33,349 bases of DNA, from NCBI GenBank assembly GCA_018674025.1, contig JABHBC010000241.1, positions 1 through 33,349 of the forward strand. Reading direction: 5' to 3'. Position numbers and translations under genes: made by a program. The notes under the pieces are model-generated. The model saw only the letters and a program-made list of their open reading frames with translations, did no database searches and was not told the DNA's origin. This document shows positions 16,985-25,439 of the stretch, piece by piece; positions within the stretch are counted from its first letter, which is position 1; each line of letters opens with the position of its first letter. The DNA comes from Flavobacteriaceae bacterium. Its GTDB lineage: Bacteria; Bacteroidota; Bacteroidia; Flavobacteriales; Flavobacteriaceae.

Positions 16985-17866
16985 CTACTGTTCATTTGTG
17001 AGTATAATATACCAAGCTAATCCTTCAAAACCTACAGTTTTAAGTGTTAAAGTATTTGATGAACTATCGATAATTTTATAAGCATGGGTTCCTCCAACAT
17101 AAAATCCAAAAAATCCATTTCCATCAAGGTAAATGTGTTCCTCACCACCTGGAGCACCTATAGTCCAATTTGATGTAAAATCTTCAGTTGGATAATATTC
17201 ATATTCATTATTACCGTTAGCTTCTAGTCCTTGATCTCCTACAAATTCATCAGCTAGTGGTGGAGCTTTTCCAAAAATACTACCAAAAGTTTCAACAGTT
17301 AAAGTTCCATCTGGAGTAAACGTGTATCTATCGTCGTACATTCCTGTATCTACTTTATCAAATGCTGCAGCTTGCCACCAGTCTGGCGTATCTAAATCAG
17401 ATGGGCCAACACCCATATGTCCAAACTCTTCCGCCTTTACTCTCCAACTTCCTGTATACATAGCCTCTAATAGTTCTGCTGGTGGAGAATACAAGACTAA
17501 TACATCTAAAGAAATAGATGTATTAGAAACAACTCCAGCTGTTCCGATTGCAATCACTGTAACTTCATAATTACTTAATCCAGTAGTAGAAAAATTATAA
17601 GTAATCATTCCACTTGGAGACATTGTTTCTACTCCATTACTAACAAATTTATAAGTGATTGCATTGTCTGCTACAGCTGTTAAATGAACTGTACCACTAC
17701 CATCTCCGTTAGGATTATTGTCATCAGCCCCAACAATTTCTGCTGAAACTTGTAAATTAGTTGGATTGACTATATCACCAAATTCGTGATCTTCTGTTTC
17801 ACAAGAAGTAAAAACTAATGCTGTAATTACTAATAGAGATTTAAATAAATATTTAATTTTTTTCAT
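16985..17866 (-). CDS. PKD-containing surface glycan-binding lipoprotein of the PUL
   Basis: The 293-residue lipoprotein (lipobox Cys22 in LVFTSC) has a PKD-like domain (residues ~40-125, with NPNGDGSGTV) and a C-terminal beta-rich domain (~130-293) that starts LLEAMYTGSWRV and ends ...GLAWYIILTNE. The C-terminal part is rich in Trp, Tyr and Gly (PDWWQAAAF, GFFGFYVGG) as expected of a carbohydrate-binding fold. No catalytic motif is recognised. By position after SusC/SusD and before GH16 it is probably a surface binding protein (SusE/F analogue) for beta-glucan. Its PKD segment is clearly related to the one in the GH16 protein. Confidence 0.75.
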   Translation of the reverse strand: MKKIKYLFKSLLVITALVFTSCETEDHEFGDIVNPTNLQVSAEIVGADDNNPNGDGSGTVHLTAVADNAITYKFVSNGVETMSPSGMITYNFSTTGLSNYEVTVIAIGTAGVVSNTSISLDVLVLYSPPAELLEAMYTGSWRVKAEEFGHMGVGPSDLDTPDWWQAAAFDKVDTGMYDDRYTFTPDGTLTVETFGSIFGKAPPLADEFVGDQGLEANGNNEYEYYPTEDFTSNWTIGAPGGEEHIYLDGNGFFGFYVGGTHAYKIIDSSSNTLTLKTVGFEGLAWYIILTNEQ

Positions 17867-17878
17867 TGTTATATTTTT

Positions 17879-19930
17879 TTAATTAACCAATTTTATTTCA
17901 TCAAAGTGATATACTCCTTCTCCAGTATTTCCAAAATCATAGAATACAATAAAAGATACATAATCTAAATCAGGTGCTAAACTAAAATCATATGTTAAAG
18001 TTTCCCACTGATTAGCTACTGTTGTTGTCATATCAAACTCATATGTTAGACCATCAACATTTCCTTCAATAGTCTCTAATTTAACCTTAATAACTTTACC
18101 TACTTCTGGTGAGTAAGATTGAATTTGAATTTGATTCATGCCTGCAGAAGAAAAATTAATAGGGTCAACTGAAATTCCCATTCCACCCCATACTTCAGAT
18201 CCTTCTGTCTTAGTACATTGCATAACATTTGCTGTTGTATTAGTTCCAGAACTATTAGGATTTTCAACAATCTGAACTCCTTCAACACCACCAAAAGAGA
18301 AGTTTCCAGGTAAGTCACCTTCAAAATCTTCAATTGCTATAGTCGGAGCTTGTGTTGGAATATATTCACCTAATCCAACTTGAATTTCATCAAAGTGATA
18401 AACTCCTGCTGATTGATTTCCAAAATCATAAAACACAATAAATGATACGTAATCTAAATCAGGAGCGGCTGAGAAATCATATGTTAAAACTTCCCACTGA
18501 TTTGCCACAGTGGTAGTCATATCAAATTCATATGTAAGACCATCAACATTTCCCTCAACAGTTTCTAATTTAACTTTAACTACTTTACCTGCCTCTGGTG
18601 CGTATGAATTAATTTTTATTTGATTTGTTCCATTAAAGTTAATTATACCATCAACCGCAAATCCCATTCCTCCCCATACTTCAGCTCCATCAGTTTTAGT
18701 AAACTGCATTACTGTAGATGTAGTATTTGTTCCAGATGGATTAGGGTTAGATACTAATTGAACTCCTTCAACTCCACCAAACGAAAAGTTTCCAGGTGTG
18801 TCACCTTGAAAATCCTCAACTGTAGTAAAGTTAGATACAGCTGGAAGAGATAATCTAATATTATCAAAGTAATAAGAAGTATCATCTCCGACATTTCCAA
18901 AATCAAAGAATATTACAACTCTATCATAGTCTTGAGATAAATCTGAGGCACTAAAATCATATATTAAAGTTTCCCATCCTTGATTTACAGTAGTTGTCAT
19001 ATCAACTTCAGTATTGATATCTGGATTTGCTGAGTTTTCAAGTTTTAACTTAACAACTTCTCCAATTTCTGAAGTCCAAACATCAACTGCTATATTATTA
19101 AGCGATGAAAAATCAACAGGCTCATCAATAGTTAAAAATGAGCCAGCCCATACTTCAGCTCCATTAAACTTAACTGATTGACCAACAGTACTACTATTGT
19201 TTACTCCAGATGGATCAGGATTAGGAATCACAGTACTTTGAGCATTTCCAAAATCAACAAATGAATAATTTAATGTTGGATCTTCAAAATCAATAGGCAT
19301 CAGTAATGGGTTAACTATTGTAACTAGCTCTGAGTATTCAGTAGTAGCTGCTCCACCACTTAACGCAACTACTGTAACCATGTATTCTCCGACATTTGAA
19401 TACGTGTATGTTAGAGTCTCTCCTATTTGAAGAGGAGTAGGCGCCTCATCAGCTCCTTGATCTCCAAAATAAACCTCAAATGATGCAGCTAAATCTGCTG
19501 CTGCAGATACAGTTATGTCGAAAGCATTTCCAGGTACATTATTGATAGTTACTAATAAGTTTTCAGGTGCAGAATAAGAAACTACAACAGAGACAACTGT
19601 TTCAGTTACTTCACCATTCAAACCAACTGCTGTTATGATTGCCTCGTACGTACCTTCAGGGTATGTATTTACAACAGAATTTCCTGGATTTACCGAATCA
19701 GAGGAATCAGAACCATCTCCAAAATCAACAGTATAACTAACAACTCCTTCACCAGTAGGGGTAATTGTAACTACACCAGTGTTATCTTGAGTTATGCTAA
19801 TCATAGCAGATACGTTTGTTGGGGCTTGAATAGTCTCAACAAAATCAATATTATTTTCTATTTCTTCTACACAAGCAAATATTAAGGCAGAAGCAAGAAA
19901 TACGTTTAATAAATATTTTAATTTTTTCAT
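17879..19930 (-). CDS. Surface glycan-binding lipoprotein with two PKD domains and three tandem CBM-like domains
   Basis: The 683-residue lipoprotein (lipobox Cys20 in LIFAC) carries two PKD-like domains (residues ~35-117 and ~118-205; the first contains VDFGDGSDSS) and three jelly-roll-like modules of about 150 residues (~215-365, 370-520, 532-683). Modules 2 and 3 are nearly identical (both contain GNFSFGGVEGVQ, EGNVDGLTYEFDMTTTVANQ and YVSFIVFYDFGN); module 1 is a diverged copy. This architecture suits multivalent beta-glucan capture on the cell surface for the SusCD transporter. No catalytic residues are recognised. It follows SusD by 20 bases. The carbohydrate-binding role is inferred from architecture and context. 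Confidence 0.78.
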   Translation of the reverse strand: MKKLKYLLNVFLASALIFACVEEIENNIDFVETIQAPTNVSAMISITQDNTGVVTITPTGEGVVSYTVDFGDGSDSSDSVNPGNSVVNTYPEGTYEAIITAVGLNGEVTETVVSVVVSYSAPENLLVTINNVPGNAFDITVSAAADLAASFEVYFGDQGADEAPTPLQIGETLTYTYSNVGEYMVTVVALSGGAATTEYSELVTIVNPLLMPIDFEDPTLNYSFVDFGNAQSTVIPNPDPSGVNNSSTVGQSVKFNGAEVWAGSFLTIDEPVDFSSLNNIAVDVWTSEIGEVVKLKLENSANPDINTEVDMTTTVNQGWETLIYDFSASDLSQDYDRVVIFFDFGNVGDDTSYYFDNIRLSLPAVSNFTTVEDFQGDTPGNFSFGGVEGVQLVSNPNPSGTNTTSTVMQFTKTDGAEVWGGMGFAVDGIINFNGTNQIKINSYAPEAGKVVKVKLETVEGNVDGLTYEFDMTTTVANQWEVLTYDFSAAPDLDYVSFIVFYDFGNQSAGVYHFDEIQVGLGEYIPTQAPTIAIEDFEGDLPGNFSFGGVEGVQIVENPNSSGTNTTANVMQCTKTEGSEVWGGMGISVDPINFSSAGMNQIQIQSYSPEVGKVIKVKLETIEGNVDGLTYEFDMTTTVANQWETLTYDFSLAPDLDYVSFIVFYDFGNTGEGVYHFDEIKLVN
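17882..18337 (-). repeat. Intragenic tandem repeat, copy 3 (CBM-like module)
   Basis: This stretch codes for residues 532-683 of the binding lipoprotein and is highly similar in DNA and protein to 18371-18823. The two copies are separated only by a short linker (GEYIPTQAPT), indicating a recent in-frame duplication. Confidence 0.8.
18371..18823 (-). repeat. Intragenic tandem repeat, copy 2 (CBM-like module)
   Basis: This stretch codes for residues 370-520 of the binding lipoprotein and pairs with 17882-18337. Long runs of identical sequence are shared, for example the stretch coding for EGNVDGLTYEFDMTTTVANQ. A more diverged first copy lies at about 18835-19290. Confidence 0.8.
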
Positions 19931-19950
19931 GTTTTTGTATAAATTAATTT

Positions 19951-21411
19951 TTAGTAACCAGAATTTTGAGTCAAACCAGAAATATCAATTTCCGCTTGTG
20001 GAATTGGGAAAACCTCATGCTTTCCTTCGACAAAACCATTAATTTTGGAAGCTGCTTGATTAGTTCTTACTAAATCAAAAAATCTGTGCCCCTCCATTGA
20101 AAGCTCAAAGTTTCTTTCAGCCCAAATTGCATCTGTAAGAGCAGTTCCTGTTGCTGTAATATCATGATCTTGGTCTCCAAAAGCTCTTCTTCTAACTTCA
20201 TTTAAGTACTGTTGAGCTAAAGCATCACTAATACCACCTCTATTATTGGCTTCAGCAGCCATTAATAAGACATCAGCATATCTAATTATTCTATAATTAT
20301 TTAAATAATTTAGTTCCGTTTGAGCTCCACTTTGTCCAGCTCTAGGAATATATTTATTATTGTAATATCCTGTATGCTCATATCCTTCTGTGTAGTTTGC
20401 TCCTGTTGCAGCAGAATAAGCAACCATATCTAAAATAGAAGCATCTCTTCTGGTATCTCCTTCTTCAAATGATTCATATAAAGAGTTTACTGGAACATTA
20501 AAACTCCATCCTTGAGCGTATTCAGGTCCATCCCATCCTCTTGGTCCGTTCATTATTATTCCATAATTTCCTTCTGAGCATTGTGGGCAACCCCAATCAT
20601 ACCAATTTGATGTATTAGTGTATTGAATTTCAAAAACAGATTCTGGCCCGTTTTCACCAAAAGACAAAAATTGACTTCCATAATCTGAAACTAAAGAGTA
20701 AACTCCAATAACTTGATCAAAAGCAGTTGCCGCTTCAGTAAATTTATCTTGGTATAGCAACACCTTACCAAGTAGAGCATTTGCAGTAAATTTATTAACT
20801 CTTCCTACTTGACTTTGAGAGTTTGGCAAGGTTGATATTGCATTTTGAAGGTCTAATTCAATTTGAGCATAAACATCTTCTTTAGGAGTTCTACTTAATG
20901 TTCCAGCATCTCCAGCAGTTAATCTTCCATCTACAAATAATGGAACATCTCCAAAGAATCTTACCAATTCAAAATAGTAATATGCTCTTAAGAAATAAAC
21001 CTCTCCGTAAAGAGCGTCTTTATTATCAAAATCTAATAGAGATTTATTTTCTTCCATATAATTAGCTCTGTTGACACCTTCATATAACCACTGCCAAATT
21101 GATCTTAAATTATCATTGTTCGGATAATGAGTCATATCATCAATTTGTTGTAGACCAAGATAATCTGATGCACTTTCGCCTCCACATAGAGAATTATCTG
21201 AAGCTATATCTCCAATTTGCATGTTAAAAAATAACCATTGAAGCGGATCGTAAGTTCCTATCAATGCAGCATCATAATCACTTTCTGATTGAAAGTAAAC
21301 GTCTGCAGTAATAGCATAACCCTCTATTGGTTCGTAGTCAACGTGATCAGCACATGTGTATGACAAAATGCTAACAGTCAGTAATGTAAATATTTGTTTA
21401 ATCTTTTTCAT
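19951..21411 (-). CDS. SusD-like outer membrane glycan-binding lipoprotein
   Basis: The 486-residue lipoprotein (lipobox Cys20 in LSYTC) has the RagB/SusD fold. Evidence includes the TPR-like helical stretches (LYGEVYFLRAYYYFELVRFFGDVP, a hallmark near residue 135), RTPKEDVYAQIELDL, and the C-terminal NYRIIRYADVLLMAAEA and ERNFELSMEGHRFFDLVR. It forms the lid of the SusC transporter and captures the polysaccharide at the cell surface. It lies 11 bases after susC and is clearly co-transcribed with it. Confidence 0.96.
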   Translation of the reverse strand: MKKIKQIFTLLTVSILSYTCADHVDYEPIEGYAITADVYFQSESDYDAALIGTYDPLQWLFFNMQIGDIASDNSLCGGESASDYLGLQQIDDMTHYPNNDNLRSIWQWLYEGVNRANYMEENKSLLDFDNKDALYGEVYFLRAYYYFELVRFFGDVPLFVDGRLTAGDAGTLSRTPKEDVYAQIELDLQNAISTLPNSQSQVGRVNKFTANALLGKVLLYQDKFTEAATAFDQVIGVYSLVSDYGSQFLSFGENGPESVFEIQYTNTSNWYDWGCPQCSEGNYGIIMNGPRGWDGPEYAQGWSFNVPVNSLYESFEEGDTRRDASILDMVAYSAATGANYTEGYEHTGYYNNKYIPRAGQSGAQTELNYLNNYRIIRYADVLLMAAEANNRGGISDALAQQYLNEVRRRAFGDQDHDITATGTALTDAIWAERNFELSMEGHRFFDLVRTNQAASKINGFVEGKHEVFPIPQAEIDISGLTQNSGY

Positions 21412-21422
21412 AATTTCTATTA

Positions 21423-24400
21423 TTAAAATTTAATATTTAATCCCATAGACCAAGTTCTTGGTTGTGGGTAGGTTCCTATATCAATACCAGTGTTTAATAC
21501 TCCACCATTTGAAATTTCTGGATCATAACCAGAATATTCAGTTAAAGTAAGTAAGTTTTTAACCTGAGTGTATGCTCTGATTTCATCAAAACCAATCTGG
21601 TTTGCAAACGATTCTGGAAAAGTATATCCTAGTTGAATATTTTTTATTCTAAGGTAGCTTCCATCTTCAATGTATCTATCAGATGCTCTTCTGTTATTAT
21701 TTGAATCAATAAATGAGACTCTAGGTTCTGAATTACTTGTCCCTGCTCCAGTCCATCTATCTAATGTTGAAGCAAATCGATTAGTATAATTTAAGTTTCT
21801 TTCGTAAGCTCTGTAAATATCATTACCTACTGAAGCGTATGTAAATACACTAAAATCAAAATTCTTATAATCAACAGCTAAATTCCACCCAATTGTAAAA
21901 TCAGCAAAAGGGTCACCTATTTCAGTTCTATCGCTGTCATTTATAATCCCATCCGAATTAACATCAACAAATCTTATATCTCCAGGCGCTGCCCCATTTT
22001 GTGTAGCATGTGAATTAACCTCAGCTTGTGTTTGAAATATTCCATTTGTTTTATAACCAAAAAAGTATCCAGGGCTATATCCTTCTTCAAATCTTACAAT
22101 TGGAGTGTAAGGAATTCCATATCCAGCTCCCCATATATACCTGTCGCCATTGTTTATTTCTAAAACTTCATTATCAGATGTTGTGAAATTAAGGTTTGTA
22201 CTAATATTAAAGTCTTTTCCTATAGTTGTATCATATGAAAGTGAAGCATCAATACCTGTGCTTTGAGTTTTACCAATATTCGTTGTTGGGAAACTTGGAG
22301 TTCCTAGGTATAATGATAGATTAGGGGCAAATAATAAATCATCAACTGTTTTCTTAAAATAATCAACTGTTATTGAAAGTTTATTATCAAATAGTCTAGT
22401 ATCAATTCCAAAGTTCATCTGAACTTGATTTTCCCATGAAACATCCTCATTAGGAACAGACCCAAGTGCAGAACCATTAATTATACTTCCATCAAAAGTA
22501 TAGCTAGGAAAAGTAGAAATAAGTGCAAATTGAGGATTGATATTATCATTTCCAAGAGATCCATAACTAGCTCTAAACTTTAAGTAATCTAAAGGAGCGT
22601 CTTCAAAAAAGTCTTCCTTTGAAATTACCCAACCCAGTGAAGCAGAAGGGAAAAATCCAAACTTATTATTTGTACCAAATGATGTAGATCCGTCTACTCT
22701 ACCAGTAAAGGAGAAGTAGTATTTTTCATTAAAATCATATAATAATCTTGAGAAATAAGAAACATTTCTTCCAACATATTGCCAAGAACTTGAAGTTTGC
22801 TGAGATGCGTTTCCAGTAGCAGCACTTATATCTGCATAGGCCCACGAGTTAAAAGGAACATCTTCGTTAAATGCACCTATATATTCACCTTTATTTTCTC
22901 CAATTGAAAAACCTAGCACCGTTTGAAAGTTGTGATTTTCATTAATTGTAAAATCATAATTTGCATATGTTTCAAAAGTATAGTTGAAATAGTTTGTTTT
23001 AGATTCTGAAATTCTATTATGAGTCGATACAATTGTACCTTCAGCATCAACAGAAACTATAGGACTTAAATCTTCGTTAGCATTAGTAGCATTGTGACCA
23101 CTACCATAAAATGCTAAGGGAATAAAGTTTTTATTATAAATATCAACAAAAGTATAACCAAATCTAGAAGTAACTTTTAAATTATCCATTAAATCATGTT
23201 GTAATTCAATCTTACCAGTAAGCTTATTGGTATTTCCTTCATTGTATGTATTATCAATTTGGGCTAATGGATTTATAATCTCCTGAGTGATTGTTTCACT
23301 AATTCCAAAACTTCCATTTTCGTAAGGATTAACTGTTGGGTCAAAATTTAATGAGTTAGAAAGAACACTATTTATTCCATTTTCTGGAAGTCCTTTTCCT
23401 TTTATGTTAGTATAATTTGTATTAACTAATAGTTTAGTTTTTTCAGTTAAATCAGTATTAATATTTGTTGTAAAGTTTGTTCTGTTAAAAAAAGATTTTT
23501 CTGATGGACCAACAACACCGTCTTGACCTAAATAACCAGCTGAAACATAAAAGGATGTCTTATCACTACCTCCAGAAGCAGTAATGGAATGATTAACAAT
23601 TGCTGCATCATTAATTACTTCCTCTTGCCAGTTTGTTCCTTTACCTAATCCTGATAGGTCTGGATAAATTAAACCTTCACCAGCTGCCATACTTGCTTCA
23701 TTTAAAATAGCACCATATTCACTTGCATTTAAAACATCTATCATTTTAACGACAGATTGATTACCGACTGAAGTACTAAAGTTAAAAGAAGTGTCAGAAT
23801 TTCTTTCTCCTGACTTAGTAGTAACAACGATTACACCGCTACCTCCTTTAACACCATATATAGAAGCTAGAGCTGCATCTTTCAAAACATTAACAGACTT
23901 AATATCACTTGGATTAAGTGAATTTAAATCATCAATTGATTGCGAAACACCATCAATAACAACTAATGGAGAATTTCCAGCGTAAGATGTAATACCACGA
24001 ATTAAAACTGTTGGTTTAGATCCAGGTGATCCACTAGAAATAATATTTATACCAGAAGCTTGACCTTGAAGAGCATCTTCAACTCTAACAGGCTTAATTG
24101 CCTCAATAGCACTTGAACTAACTGTAGAAACAGCACCAGAAATATCACTCAATTTCTGAGAACCATAACCAATTACAACAACTTCATCAAGTTCACTAAG
24201 ATCTTCATTTAAAATTATGGAAAACTGTTTTTGCATTCCAACCTCAACAGTAACAGTCTGATATCCTAAATAACTAAAGACTAATTTTGAATTAGAATCA
24301 ACGTTTGATAGAGAAAAATTTCCATCAAAATCAGTAACAGCTCCATTATTTGAATTTTCAACACTAACATTTACTCCTCCAATAGGAATAAGATTAGTAT

Positions 24401-24488
24401 CTGAAACTTTTCCAGAAATATTCTGGCTCTGAATAGTAGAGAACATTGTTCCAATAAACAGACATAAATTTAAAAATGATATTTTCAT
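21423..24488 (-). CDS. SusC-like TonB-dependent outer membrane transporter
   Basis: The 1021-residue protein has a signal peptide (residues 1-21), a carboxypeptidase-D regulatory-like domain (~22-100, ISGKVSDTNLIPIGGVNV), a TonB-box-like DEVVVIGYG, a plug domain with LIRGITSYAGNSPLVVIDGV, and a C-terminal beta-barrel ending in the aromatic residue Phe as outer-membrane barrels do. It imports oligosaccharides energised by TonB. It is the first gene of the PUL, and the 401-base region upstream should hold the locus promoter. The beta-1,3-glucan substrate is inferred from the GH16 and GH3 genes downstream. Confidence 0.96.
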   Translation of the reverse strand: MKISFLNLCLFIGTMFSTIQSQNISGKVSDTNLIPIGGVNVSVENSNNGAVTDFDGNFSLSNVDSNSKLVFSYLGYQTVTVEVGMQKQFSIILNEDLSELDEVVVIGYGSQKLSDISGAVSTVSSSAIEAIKPVRVEDALQGQASGINIISSGSPGSKPTVLIRGITSYAGNSPLVVIDGVSQSIDDLNSLNPSDIKSVNVLKDAALASIYGVKGGSGVIVVTTKSGERNSDTSFNFSTSVGNQSVVKMIDVLNASEYGAILNEASMAAGEGLIYPDLSGLGKGTNWQEEVINDAAIVNHSITASGGSDKTSFYVSAGYLGQDGVVGPSEKSFFNRTNFTTNINTDLTEKTKLLVNTNYTNIKGKGLPENGINSVLSNSLNFDPTVNPYENGSFGISETITQEIINPLAQIDNTYNEGNTNKLTGKIELQHDLMDNLKVTSRFGYTFVDIYNKNFIPLAFYGSGHNATNANEDLSPIVSVDAEGTIVSTHNRISESKTNYFNYTFETYANYDFTINENHNFQTVLGFSIGENKGEYIGAFNEDVPFNSWAYADISAATGNASQQTSSSWQYVGRNVSYFSRLLYDFNEKYYFSFTGRVDGSTSFGTNNKFGFFPSASLGWVISKEDFFEDAPLDYLKFRASYGSLGNDNINPQFALISTFPSYTFDGSIINGSALGSVPNEDVSWENQVQMNFGIDTRLFDNKLSITVDYFKKTVDDLLFAPNLSLYLGTPSFPTTNIGKTQSTGIDASLSYDTTIGKDFNISTNLNFTTSDNEVLEINNGDRYIWGAGYGIPYTPIVRFEEGYSPGYFFGYKTNGIFQTQAEVNSHATQNGAAPGDIRFVDVNSDGIINDSDRTEIGDPFADFTIGWNLAVDYKNFDFSVFTYASVGNDIYRAYERNLNYTNRFASTLDRWTGAGTSNSEPRVSFIDSNNNRRASDRYIEDGSYLRIKNIQLGYTFPESFANQIGFDEIRAYTQVKNLLTLTEYSGYDPEISNGGVLNTGIDIGTYPQPRTWSMGLNIKF

Positions 24489-24715
24489 GAATTTTTTATT
24501 TAAATAATTTAATTTAATCTTTAAGTTATTAAGGAATTATCAAAAAGCTTATGATTTATTACACATAACCTAAAATTGAGAGTGCTAAATTAAGACATAT
24601 GTAATAATTTAAAACATAAGAAATGAATTTTTCAATAAAAAACAGTAAAACAAGCGAATGAATAATTAATCAATACAAAAAAAGACTAATAACTAATAAT
24701 TCTATAATTGTAACA

Positions 24716-24749
24716 CGAAAACGTTATAGTAGGTATAATACGCTTCAAA
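24716..24749 (-). promoter_or_regulatory. Candidate PUL promoter with LacI-type operator
   Basis: An imperfect palindrome with an AACGTT core (24716-24729, CGAAAACGTTATAG on the + strand) resembles LacI-family operators, which centre on a CG step. On the - strand it overlaps a TATAAC element 17 bases downstream of TTTG (24746-24749), so a bound LacI protein could block transcription. The cognate regulator would be the PUL-borne LacI protein. The site is about 230 bases from the susC start, which needs a long leader. This is a pattern-based suggestion only. Confidence 0.35.
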
Positions 24750-24837
24750 TTTGCTATTATTTGAGTAAAATATATTATTTAAATAAAAAAGCATCCCAAT
24801 TTCTTAATAAGAAAAAGGAAAGCTTTCCACTGGTTTT

Positions 24838-24870
24838 ATAAAAACCTCTAATAGGTAAAACACCTATTAG
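24838..24870 (-). terminator. Rho-independent terminator of tRNA-Asp
   Basis: A perfect 9-base inverted repeat (CTAATAGGT / ACCTATTAG, 24848-24870, five-base loop) starts 20 bases after the tRNA 3' end. On the - strand it is followed after three bases by TTTTT. Further inverted repeats continue downstream (24832-24846, 24817-24828 followed by TTTTT, 24801-24813). Confidence 0.7.
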
Positions 24871-24889
24871 CAACACAACATTTTAATTG

Positions 24890-24963
24890 CGGTCTGGACG
24901 GGACTCGAACCCGCGACCCCCTGCGTGACAGGCAGGTATTCTAACCAACTGAACTACCAGACC
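24890..24963 (-). tRNA. tRNA-Asp (anticodon GTC)
   Basis: A 74-base cloverleaf on the - strand. The acceptor stem GGTCTGG pairs with CCAGACC and is followed by a G discriminator. The D-arm contains AGTTCAGTTGGTTAGA, the anticodon loop CTGTCAC carries GTC, and the T-arm contains GGTTCGAGTCC. The 3' CCA is not encoded. It is flanked by its own promoter (24980-25010) and terminator. Confidence 0.97.
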
Positions 24964-24979
24964 GTTGCTTTGAGCGGAG

Positions 24980-25010
24980 CAAATATACACTCGATTTTTT
25001 ATACCACAAA
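24980..25010 (-). promoter_or_regulatory. Bacteroidota-type promoter of tRNA-Asp
   Basis: On the - strand, TTTG (25007-25010) is followed after 19 bases by TATATTTG (24980-24987), an exact match to the Bacteroidota -33 TTTG / -7 TAnnTTTG promoter. It lies 16 bases upstream of the mature tRNA 5' end, as expected for a short precursor leader. Confidence 0.8.
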
Positions 25011-25068
25011 TAATTTTATAAAAATTATTAATTAATTGTAGAATAAATAAATTTATTAGGGTAAAAGC

Positions 25069-25389
25069 TTATTTAAGAAGGTTGTCTAATGCAGTAGTAT
25101 ACGTGTCTTTAGGAGCTACACCAACATGTCTATCTACCAATTCACCATTATTAAACACCAAAACAGTTGGGATATTTCTAACTCCGTATTTAGCAGCAAA
25201 TTCTTGATTTGAATCGATATCTACTTTTCCAACAATAGCTTTATTTTCATATTCACTACTAATTTCATCAATTATTGGCCCAACCATTCTACATGGTCCA
25301 CACCAAGCAGCCCAAAAATCAACCATCACCGGTTTTTCACTTTTTAATACTGTTTCCTCAAAACTACTATCTGTAATTTCCAATGCCAT
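25069..25389 (-). CDS. trxA: Thioredoxin
   Basis: The 106-residue protein is a classical thioredoxin: active site WCGPC (Cys30, Cys33) in VDFWAAWCGPC, cis-Pro motif NIPTVLVF, and no signal peptide, so cytosolic. It reduces protein disulfides using thioredoxin reductase. It lies 50 bases downstream of the metalloprotease gene, with a candidate own promoter in the gap. The symbol follows the canonical family; a paralogue elsewhere cannot be excluded. Confidence 0.93.
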   Translation of the reverse strand: MALEITDSSFEETVLKSEKPVMVDFWAAWCGPCRMVGPIIDEISSEYENKAIVGKVDIDSNQEFAAKYGVRNIPTVLVFNNGELVDRHVGVAPKDTYTTALDNLLK

Positions 25390-25416
25390 ATCTTTATATA
25401 TTTAAAAATTAAAAGT

Positions 25417-25424
25417 CAAAATTA
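25417..25424 (-). promoter_or_regulatory. Candidate -7 element for trxA
   Basis: TAATTTTG on the - strand matches the TAnnTTTG consensus 28 bases before the trxA start. No good -33 TTTG is seen at the right distance, so the promoter is tentative. Confidence 0.4.
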
Positions 25425-25439
25425 ATTAAAAAAACATTA

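Larger units (their letters stand above)
24489..24889. other. Intergenic region between susC and tRNA-Asp
   Basis: About 400 bases with no credible coding frame; the few ATGs on either strand reach stops within a few codons. It should contain the PUL promoter and a leader for susC. It holds a LacI-like palindrome (24716-24729) and a run of inverted repeats (24801-24870). No consensus TAnnTTTG -7 element is visible on the - strand; the nearest is TATGTTTT at about 24611-24618. Confidence 0.8.

Noticed and set aside
12462..24963. PUL as a genomic island integrated at tRNA-Asp
   Set aside because: The PUL lies at the 3' side of the tRNA, but I see no integrase and no copy of the tRNA 3' end at the far edge of the PUL, and the flanking genes look undisturbed.
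25009..25029. Nine-base AT-only inverted repeat after trxA as a terminator
   Set aside because: The stem has no G-C pairs and no following T-run on the - strand, and it overlaps the tRNA -33 element; it is likely a chance result of AT-rich sequence.
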